From NCBI GenBank assembly GCA_964528845.1, contig CAZGVE010000001.1:62001-126000 (forward strand): a stretch of DNA of 64,000 nucleotides. Reading direction: 5' to 3'. This stretch comes from FEN-1191 sp964528845 (GTDB lineage: Bacteria > Pseudomonadota > Gammaproteobacteria > Steroidobacterales > Steroidobacteraceae). Below the pieces are notes generated by a model. The model searched no databases, was not told where the DNA came from, and was given only the letters and a program-made list of their open reading frames with translations. Made by a program: the position numbers and the translations under genes. This document shows positions 19,498 to 25,270 of this stretch, piece by piece (the first letter of the stretch is position 1; each line of letters opens with the position of its first letter).

Positions 19498-20160
19498 TCA
19501 GCCCAGCCAGCGCTGGATGCGGTCGTGCAGCGGACTACTGCGCGGAAAGTGCGCGAGCAGGTACTCCATCTGGTCGGCCAGTACGCGTCGGCCCTTGAGG
19601 AAGATGTATTCGGCGTAAGTCGGCGTGAACGGCACGGCGATCAGCTGCATCTTGGCCTGCTCGGGAGTGCGCCAGGCTTTCTCATTATTGCAGCGACGAC
19701 AGGCCGCAACGACGTTGTTCCACGCATCCACGCCGCCCTGGCTGAACGGGCGGACATGATCACGCGAGAGCTCGCGGCTCGGAAAGCGGTCGGCGCAGTA
19801 CATGCACAGGTAGGCATCGCGCCGGAACAGGGTCTCGTTGTTGAGCGGCGGCACATAGTCGTGGCGCGTGTTGGCCGGATTGCCGGTATGCCCGATCGTT
19901 GCGACGATGGAGCTGACCTCGAGTACGGTGCGCCGGCCACTGCGTGCATTCACGCCCCCGTAGAGCCGGAACAGTAGCGTGCCGCAGCTGTAGGCGATCT
20001 GGTCCTGGGTGTACAGTCGCGCCGCCTCGCGGTAGTCGATCCATTCGAGCGGCATCCCGGCAACGTCGGTGCGCAGGACCATCTGCGACAGCCCGTGACT
20101 CGCGCTGTGCGGCGCGAGCAGCTGCTGTTCCGGATCCTTATGCACCAGATCGGGGCTCAT
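19498..20160 (-). CDS. HNH endonuclease
   Basis: This 220-residue protein has a C-terminal HNH nuclease module: two zinc-binding CxxC pairs (CMYC and CRRC) flanking SRDHVRPFSQGGVDAWNN, which contains the catalytic His-Asn-His pattern. The N-terminal 110 residues are a conserved extension without a recognised domain. Chromosomal single-copy HNH proteins of this layout occur widely in proteobacteria outside restriction systems; their role is not established. An ATG at residue 27 is a possible shorter start. The neighbouring exonuclease hints at DNA processing, which is inference. Confidence 0.82.
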   Translation of the reverse strand: MSPDLVHKDPEQQLLAPHSASHGLSQMVLRTDVAGMPLEWIDYREAARLYTQDQIAYSCGTLLFRLYGGVNARSGRRTVLEVSSIVATIGHTGNPANTRHDYVPPLNNETLFRRDAYLCMYCADRFPSRELSRDHVRPFSQGGVDAWNNVVAACRRCNNEKAWRTPEQAKMQLIAVPFTPTYAEYIFLKGRRVLADQMEYLLAHFPRSSPLHDRIQRWLG

Positions 20161-20168
20161 GACTGTTA

Positions 20169-20197
20169 AGATACGGCAGAGTTATGCGAGACTTCAA
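20169..20197 (-). promoter_or_regulatory. sigma-70 promoter of HNH gene
   Basis: On the minus strand TTGAAG (20197-20192) is separated by exactly 17 nt from GTATCT (20174-20169). The -10 ends 8 nt before the ATG at 20160, so the transcript would begin at or within a few bases of the start codon. This would make it essentially leaderless, unless the shorter start is used. Confidence 0.45.
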
Positions 20198-20255
20198 CGA
20201 TCAGGGAATCCGAGGCGATCACCCTGCGAGACGCGTGAGCACCGATCGCGCGGGC

Positions 20256-20276
20256 GGGCCCGACCGGGACGGGCCC
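20256..20276 (+). promoter_or_regulatory. stable hairpin in pntAA leader
   Basis: GGGCCCG (20256-20262) and CGGGCCC (20270-20276) form a perfect 7-bp all-GC stem around a 7-nt loop. The GGGAGAG ribosome-binding site follows within 10 nt and the pntAA ATG within 17 nt. There is no T-run, so it is not a terminator; it may affect translation initiation or mRNA stability. The rest of the 132-nt gap shows nothing else clear for the plus strand. Confidence 0.45.
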
Positions 20277-20292
20277 TACGGGAGAGCACGAT

Positions 20293-21423
20293 ATGGCAGT
20301 CACGATCGGTGCGCTTGCTGAGCGCGCGCCGGGAGAAAAGCGCGTCAGCCTGAGCCCCGAGGTGGCCGAGAAGTTTGCCGCGGCGGGCGCCCGGGTACTG
20401 CTCGAGCGCAGCGCCGGCACCAGCGCGCAGTTTCCCGACGCGCTCTACAAGCGGGTCGAATGGTGTGATGCGACACCCGCAACCCTCGCCTCGCTGGACG
20501 TCCTGCTGACCGTGCAGCCACCGACGGTCGAGCAGATCGGCGCGCTGCGCAGCGGAGCGGTCGTGCTCGGATTCATGGCGCCGCACGCGCGCGTGCGCGA
20601 GATCGCGCTGCTGCGGGACCGGCAGATCACGAGCTTCGCGATGGAACTGGTGCCGCGCATCTCGCGCGCGCAGTCGATGGACGCGCTGTCCTCGCAGGCC
20701 GCGATCGCCGGCTACAAGGCGGTACTGATAGCGGCCAATACGCTGGACCGTTTCCTGCCGATGCTCACTACCGCTGCCGGCACGATCCGCCCGGCGCAGG
20801 TACTGATCATAGGCGTCGGGGTGGCCGGACTGCAGGCCATCGCGACCGCGAAGCGGCTCGGCGCCGTGGTCGAGGCCTACGACGTTCGCAGTGCGACGCG
20901 CGAGCAGGTGAAGTCACTGGGTGCCCGATTCGTCGAGACCGGAGTGTCAGCGGAAGGCGCGGGCGGGTACGCACGCGAGCTCACCGACGAGGAGAAGCAA
21001 CGGCAGCAGGATGCGCTCGATGCGCGCATCGCGCTGGCCGACGCGGTGATCAGCACGGCGGCGGTGCCGGGCCGGCGGGCTCCACGCATCATCACGCGCG
21101 CCGCGGTGGAGCGCATGAAGGCCGGAGCGGTGATCATCGACATCGCCGCCGAGTCCGGCGGCAATTGCGAGCTCACGCAGGCTGGTGAAACGGTACTGCA
21201 CCAGGGCGTGAAGATCGTCGGCCCGGTGAATCTGCCCGCCCAGCTGGCGTTCCATGCGAGTGAAATGTACGCGCGCAACCTTTACAACTTCCTCAAGCCT
21301 GCGATCGCGAAGGACGGGACGCTCGCAATCGACTGGCAGGACGAGGTGTTCGAGCGCTCGTGCGTGACGCACGCGGGCGCCATCAGGCACGAGCCGACCG
21401 CCAGGCTGGTGGAGGGAACATGA
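20293..21423 (+). CDS. pntAA: NAD(P) transhydrogenase alpha subunit, part 1
   Basis: This is the cytoplasmic NAD(H)-binding domain I of the proton-translocating transhydrogenase, which reduces NADP+ with NADH using the proton motive force. It has 376 residues with the alanine-dehydrogenase-like fold: PGEKRVSLSP at the start, RISRAQSMDALSSQA, the Rossmann motif IGVGVAGLQAIATAKRLGA, and the mobile loop region GGYARELTDEEK. The protein ends where the membrane part of a fused PntA would begin; that part is encoded by the next gene, whose ATG overlaps this TGA (ATGA). The ATG follows a GGGAGAG ribosome-binding site. Confidence 0.95.
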   Translation: MAVTIGALAERAPGEKRVSLSPEVAEKFAAAGARVLLERSAGTSAQFPDALYKRVEWCDATPATLASLDVLLTVQPPTVEQIGALRSGAVVLGFMAPHARVREIALLRDRQITSFAMELVPRISRAQSMDALSSQAAIAGYKAVLIAANTLDRFLPMLTTAAGTIRPAQVLIIGVGVAGLQAIATAKRLGAVVEAYDVRSATREQVKSLGARFVETGVSAEGAGGYARELTDEEKQRQQDALDARIALADAVISTAAVPGRRAPRIITRAAVERMKAGAVIIDIAAESGGNCELTQAGETVLHQGVKIVGPVNLPAQLAFHASEMYARNLYNFLKPAIAKDGTLAIDWQDEVFERSCVTHAGAIRHEPTARLVEGT

Positions 21424-21731
21424 CCGGAATCGTTGCTCTATACATCTTCATGCTGGCCGCCTTCACCGGCTACGAGGTGATCGCCAAGGTCCCGGTGATC
21501 CTGCACACGCCGCTGATGTCGGGCTCCAATTTCGTGCATGGCATTGTCCTGGTCGGTGCGATGGTTGCCGAAGGGGCGGCGCGCACGCCGCTCGAAAAGG
21601 CCATCGGTTTCTTCGGCGTGCTGCTGGCGGCTGGCAACGCGGTCGGCGGCTATGCGGTCACTGAGCGCATGCTCGAGATGTTCAAGTCGAGCGGTGCGCG
21701 CGCGCGCGGCGCCGGGAAGGGTGGCCACTGA
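21420..21731 (+). CDS. pntAB: NAD(P) transhydrogenase alpha subunit, part 2
   Basis: This 103-residue membrane protein supplies the first transmembrane helices of domain II. Hydrophobic segments are visible at about residues 3-22, 33-52 and 60-80, with VPVILHTPLMSGSNFVHGI, the family signature. The ATG overlaps the pntAA stop, and its own TGA shares one base with the pntB ATG, so all three subunits are translationally coupled. A basic glycine-rich tail (GARARGAGKGGH) ends the protein. In E. coli this region is fused to pntAA; the split form is common in other proteobacteria. Confidence 0.93.
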   Translation: MTGIVALYIFMLAAFTGYEVIAKVPVILHTPLMSGSNFVHGIVLVGAMVAEGAARTPLEKAIGFFGVLLAAGNAVGGYAVTERMLEMFKSSGARARGAGKGGH

Positions 21732-23119
21732 TGGACGCTCACGTCAGCGCCGCGACGCTGATCGAGGCGAGCTACTTCGTCACGGCATTCCTGTTCATCA
21801 TGGGGCTCAAGCGCATGAGCTCCCCGGTCACCGCGCGCAGCGGCATCCTATGGGCCGGTGCGGGCATGCTGGTGGCCACACTCGCCACCTTCTTCTACCC
21901 CGGGATGAGCAACTACCCGCTGATCATCACCGCGGTGCTGATCGGCGCCGCCATCGCGTGGATCAGCGGTCGGCGCGTGGCGATGACCGACATGCCGCAG
22001 ATGATCGCGCTCTACAACGGCATGGGCGGCGGAGCGGCTGCAGCGATCGCCGCAGTGGAGCTATACCGCGGCGGCGAGAACTCGGGCGCGCTGCGCACGC
22101 TGGCGGTGGTTGGCGGCGTGATCGGGGCCGTGTCCTTCAGCGGCAGCCTGATCGCGTTTGGCAAGCTGCAGGGGCTGATCCGCCGCTCGCTGCGCTTCGG
22201 GGGACAGCAGCTGCTCAACCTGCTCGTGCTGGCGGCGGTGATCATCGCCGGTATCCTCATCGCGACGGGGATCCACGGCACAGCGGCGGTGATCAGCGCG
22301 CTGTTTGCGCTCGCGCTGCTGCTCGGCGTGTCGATGACGGTGCCGATCGGCGGTGCGGACATGCCGGTCGTCATCTCGCTGTACAACGCGTTGACCGGGC
22401 TGGCGGTGGGATTCGAGGGCTTCGTGCTCGGCAATGCCGCGATGATCATCGCGGGCACCGTGGTCGGCTCGGCGGGCACGCTGCTCACGCAGCTGATGGC
22501 ACGCGCGATGAACCGCTCGATCGGCAACGTGCTGTTCTCAGGATTCGGCGACACGGCGGTGGCGAGCGGCGGGACGGCGGTGACCGGCAGCCTCAAGCCA
22601 ATCGAGGCCAGCGACGCCGGAGTCATGATGGCCTTCGCGCAAAAAGTGATCGTGGTTCCCGGCTATGGAATGGCCGTGGCCCAGGCGCAGCACAAGGTCT
22701 GGGAGCTGTGTCAGCTGCTGATCGACCGGGGCGTGACGGTACGCTTCGCGATCCACCCGGTCGCGGGCCGCATGCCCGGTCACATGAATGTGCTGCTCGC
22801 GGAGGCCGGGGTGCCCTACGACCTGATCGCCGACCTCGACGAGATCAATGCCGAGTTCGAAACCGCCGACGTCGCGCTGATCATCGGCGCCAACGATGTG
22901 GTCAATCCCGTGGCTCGCAACGACAAGTCGAGCCCAATCTACGGCATGCCGATCCTGAACGCCGACAAGGCCAGGAACGTGATCGTGATCAAGCGTGGCC
23001 AGGGCGCCGGCTTCTCAGGCATCGAGAATGCGCTGTTCTACCTGGACAACACGCGCATGCTCTACGGCGACGGCCAGGCCGCAGTCTCGCAGCTGATCGC
23101 GGCCGTCAAGTCGGTCTAG
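21731..23119 (+). CDS. pntB: NAD(P) transhydrogenase beta subunit
   Basis: This 462-residue subunit has membrane helices in roughly the first 260 residues and the NADP(H)-binding domain III in the last 180. Markers are FFYPGMSNYPLI, MPQMIALYNGMGGGAAA, and the second half with VPGYGMAVAQAQHKVWEL, FAIHPVAGRMPGHMNVLLAEA and IGANDVVNPVA. The Arg/Lys-containing end VIVIKRGQGAGFSGIENALFY matches the family. Together with pntAA and pntAB it forms the NADPH-generating enzyme. The 34-nt gap to the convergent DUF3106 gene shows no obvious terminator. Confidence 0.95.
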   Translation: MDAHVSAATLIEASYFVTAFLFIMGLKRMSSPVTARSGILWAGAGMLVATLATFFYPGMSNYPLIITAVLIGAAIAWISGRRVAMTDMPQMIALYNGMGGGAAAAIAAVELYRGGENSGALRTLAVVGGVIGAVSFSGSLIAFGKLQGLIRRSLRFGGQQLLNLLVLAAVIIAGILIATGIHGTAAVISALFALALLLGVSMTVPIGGADMPVVISLYNALTGLAVGFEGFVLGNAAMIIAGTVVGSAGTLLTQLMARAMNRSIGNVLFSGFGDTAVASGGTAVTGSLKPIEASDAGVMMAFAQKVIVVPGYGMAVAQAQHKVWELCQLLIDRGVTVRFAIHPVAGRMPGHMNVLLAEAGVPYDLIADLDEINAEFETADVALIIGANDVVNPVARNDKSSPIYGMPILNADKARNVIVIKRGQGAGFSGIENALFYLDNTRMLYGDGQAAVSQLIAAVKSV

Positions 23120-23153
23120 TTCGGCAGGCTCGCGCAGCGCGCGCCGGCCGGCA

Positions 23154-23696
23154 TCAGCGGTTGCGCCACGGGGCGGCCCGCCAGCCGCGCGGGCCGGGGG
23201 CCCCGGGCGAGGCTCGCGGACGCTCCTGCTGCCTCAGGCGCTGACGCTCGAGCATCTGCTGGCGTTGCTGCGGCGTGGAATTGAGCCAGCGCTCGCGCAA
23301 CTGCGCACGCTGGCCGGACGGCAGGCTCGAGTAGGCGCGGAAATTCTGCCGTACAGCCTGCTGCTGCTCGGGCGGCAGCTGCTGGAAGCGCTGCCATCGC
23401 TGACGGATCACCGCCTTCTGCTCCGGTGGCAGCCTCTGCCAGGTCTGGAAACGCTGCCGCGCCCCGTCCCGCTCCACTGGGTTCATGGACAGCCAGCGAT
23501 CGGCGCCGCGGGCGAGCGCCTGCTGGCGCTCGGGTGGCAGGCTGGTCCACTGACCCTGGACGCTGCCGAGTACCCGCTGCTGCTCGCTCGAGAGCGAGGA
23601 CCAGCTGAGGCCAGTGGCAGCGCCGGGCGCCTGACCGAATACGGCGGCGCTCGCGCACAGCAGCAGGCTCGCCCACAGGTAATGGCGCCTAGTCAT
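23154..23696 (-). CDS. DUF3106 secreted Gln/Arg-rich protein
   Basis: This 180-residue protein has a signal peptide (about 1-21, ending VFGQA), so it is periplasmic. The mature region consists of imperfect helical repeats of about 21-22 residues around W-x-x-L-P-P-E-Q/R (for example WTSLPPERQQAL, WQRLPPEQKAVI, FQQLPPEQQQAV), ending in a Pro/Arg-rich tail. These are the hallmarks of the DUF3106 family; its function is unknown. It is the last gene of the sigma-factor operon and starts within the stop of the preceding small gene (ATGA). Confidence 0.75.
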   Translation of the reverse strand: MTRRHYLWASLLLCASAAVFGQAPGAATGLSWSSLSSEQQRVLGSVQGQWTSLPPERQQALARGADRWLSMNPVERDGARQRFQTWQRLPPEQKAVIRQRWQRFQQLPPEQQQAVRQNFRAYSSLPSGQRAQLRERWLNSTPQQRQQMLERQRLRQQERPRASPGAPGPRGWRAAPWRNR

Positions 23697-23956
23697 GTCT
23701 GGTCCACCGGAGCTCCGGGCACGGCATCAGTCGGCCGGGTCCCGCCGGGCGGATCCTTAGGGGAAGCCGGGCTTGGCGCCACCGGGGGCGGGTGCGCCGC
23801 GCGCTGCGCAACCTTCTCGATGTCGGTGCGCGAGAGATAGTCATGCCAGTTCTTGTCCGCGGAATCCACCGAACCGAGGAACTCCAGCAGATCACCGTCG
23901 ACCATGGGCTCGGTGGCGCGGGCAGCAGCGAGCACCGCGGCAATGCCGAACAGCAT
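23693..23956 (-). CDS. small exported protein of sigma operon
   Basis: This is an 87-residue protein. The ATG at 23956 places a short hydrophobic segment (LFGIAAVLAAARA) at the N-terminus, read as a signal peptide or anchor. An upstream in-frame ATG at 24037 overlaps the anti-sigma gene and adds a basic, less likely leader. The conserved-looking core is DGDLLEFLGSVDSADKNWHDYLSRTDIE, followed by a Pro/Ala-rich tail. Small proteins with an LLEFLGS core occur between the anti-sigma and DUF3106 genes in related bacteria, from memory of such operons. Function is unknown. Confidence 0.6.
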   Translation of the reverse strand: MLFGIAAVLAAARATEPMVDGDLLEFLGSVDSADKNWHDYLSRTDIEKVAQRAAHPPPVAPSPASPKDPPGGTRPTDAVPGAPVDQT

Positions 23957-23979
23957 GGTTCCAGCCTGCCGCGCACGCT

Positions 23980-24390
23980 TCACGATCCTACCGATGGCGC
24001 GGCCTCGGTGCCGGTGCCGGCTTCGTTGGCGGCCCACTCATAGAAATCATAGTCGACGTCCTGGTCCTCGTTCAGCGGCACCGCATCGCCCTCGGCGAGC
24101 AGTTCGAGATCGTCGACCGCTCCGCCCGCCACCGCCGTGACGGGCGCGCCTCCAGGGTGCGGCACGAGCACCAGCAGCGCGACCAGCACGGCCGCTGCGG
24201 CTGCGCCGGCGCCCATCCAGCCCCGGGCACGAAGCGGTGCGCGGTCGCGATGCGCCTCGAGCGCGGCGTGGCGCGCCCGGGTCAGCCGCGAGCGCTGCGC
24301 TCCGGACAGGCCGTCCGCGCTCTCGAGCAGCAGCGTGCGCGTGCGATGCTCGAACTCGCGCTCGCCCTCGGATGCTGGCTCGTGGCTCAT
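23980..24390 (-). CDS. DUF3619-like putative anti-sigma membrane protein
   Basis: This 136-residue protein has a charged cytoplasmic N-terminal half (EREFEHRTRTLLLESADGL), one transmembrane segment at about residues 58-77 and an acidic C-terminal periplasmic part containing DLELLAEGDAVPLNEDQDVDYDFYEWA. This arrangement, and its position directly after a sigma-factor gene, fit DUF3619-type anti-sigma factors. No zinc-binding HxxxCxxC motif of classical ZAS anti-sigma domains is present. The ATG overlaps the sigma-factor stop (ATGA), ensuring coupled synthesis. The role as anti-sigma factor is inferred from context. Confidence 0.65.
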   Translation of the reverse strand: MSHEPASEGEREFEHRTRTLLLESADGLSGAQRSRLTRARHAALEAHRDRAPLRARGWMGAGAAAAAVLVALLVLVPHPGGAPVTAVAGGAVDDLELLAEGDAVPLNEDQDVDYDFYEWAANEAGTGTEAAPSVGS

Positions 24391-24944
24391 TTCCAGAACT
24401 CTCCCAACGACACGCGCAGCGCCTGTAGCGCCCTAAAGTAATGGGTCTTGACGCTGCCTTGCGAACACTGCATCGCCGCGGCAGTCTCTGCAACGTCCAG
24501 GCCCTCGAAATTACGCAGTAGGAACGCCTGGCGCTGGCGCGCCGGCAGGTCCGCAAGCGCTCGCTCCAGTGCCTGCAGGATCTCCGCGGATTCGAGCTGC
24601 GCCGGGGGTTGGGGGCTCAAGTCGGCGGCCTGCTCAATCAGGTCCGGCTGCTCTTCCTCGTCATCGGCTCGCCAGGGCATCCACGCCATGACCCTGTTAC
24701 GCACCATGCGCCGCCGCTGGACGTCCCGGATGCGGTTCTCCAGGATCCGGTAGAACAGGGGTTTCCACTCCGCCTCGGGCTTGTCCGCATAGCGGTGCGC
24801 CAACTGCAGCATCGAGTCCTGCACCACGTCGAGGGCGTCCGCTTCGTGACGCAGCGCGATCTGTGCGATCCTGAATGCCTTGCGCTCGACGCCAGCCAGG
24901 AAGGCCTCGAGAGCTCGCGCGCCGTCCTTGGTGCTGTCACGCAA
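24387..24944 (-). CDS. ECF-type RNA polymerase sigma factor
   Basis: This is a sigma-70 family factor of 185 residues if the TTG at 24944 is used. That codon has GGAAAG 6 nt upstream and begins near the family start; an ATG at 25007 adds 21 residues without a ribosome-binding site. Region 2 includes RHEADALDVVQDSMLQLAHRYADK and the -10-recognition helix FYRILENRIRDVQRRR. Region 4 includes LADLPARQRQAFLLRNFEGLDVAETAAAMQ, CSQGSVKTHYFRAL, the -35-binding helix. A Pro/Glu-rich linker separates them. It heads an operon with a putative membrane anti-sigma factor, so an envelope signal is likely. Confidence 0.85.
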   Translation of the reverse strand: MRDSTKDGARALEAFLAGVERKAFRIAQIALRHEADALDVVQDSMLQLAHRYADKPEAEWKPLFYRILENRIRDVQRRRMVRNRVMAWMPWRADDEEEQPDLIEQAADLSPQPPAQLESAEILQALERALADLPARQRQAFLLRNFEGLDVAETAAAMQCSQGSVKTHYFRALQALRVSLGEFWK

Positions 24945-25043
24945 ATGAGACTTTCCGGAGCGGCTGAGATCAGCGCTTCCCGCTGGGAGAGTAGCAAACA
25001 CCAACATATGGCATCACCAGCACTGTCAGAGTGGAGTTCAACG

Positions 25044-25223
25044 ATGCAGAACGAAGCAGGGTCCGGTCCGGTTGACACGGCACTGGCTGCGGCGGAAGGT
25101 CGTGCGAATCATCCACTTACCGCAACAGCAGCGACGCGCGCGCCTCGCGGAGACCACTCCTCAGCAGTAAATCCGACAATGTTCAGTTGTAACCATATGA
25201 TATTGCTGCTATTTCAAGGTTGA
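25044..25223 (+). CDS. possible 59-residue orphan protein
   Basis: An ATG at 25044 with a GGAG 8 nt upstream opens a 59-codon frame in the sigma-factor/priA intergenic region. The product is Ala/Thr-rich for its first 45 residues (EAGSGPVDTALAAAEGR) and ends with a short hydrophobic patch MILLLFQG. Its last 12 nt lie in the inverted-repeat region. I recognise no family. Coding is uncertain: the ribosome-binding site favours it, while the AT-rich 3' end and lack of a known homologue count against it. Confidence 0.2.
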   Translation: MQNEAGSGPVDTALAAAEGRANHPLTATAATRAPRGDHSSAVNPTMFSCNHMILLLFQG

Positions 25224-25259
25224 TCACTTTTTCATCAAAGTGACATGAATGCCTTGAAA
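25212..25259. repeat. nested inverted repeats upstream of priA
   Basis: TTTCAAGG (25212-25219) and CCTTGAAA (25252-25259) are perfect 8-bp inverted arms. Inside them TCACTTT (25224-25230) and AAAGTGA (25237-25243) form a second perfect inverted pair with a 6-nt loop, and TTGAT/ATCAA overlaps the same stem. The block is AT-rich in an otherwise very GC-rich window and lies 30 nt upstream of three DnaA-box-like sites. It could be a cruciform, a regulator-binding palindrome or part of a replication-initiation element. Confidence 0.6.
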
Positions 25260-25270
25260 CGCAGGCAATT

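Noticed and set aside
21538..23244. 568-codon frame overlapping pntAB and pntB
   Set aside because: It is the +1 shadow of pntB, which has intact transhydrogenase motifs; the alternative product is Arg/Gly-rich nonsense.
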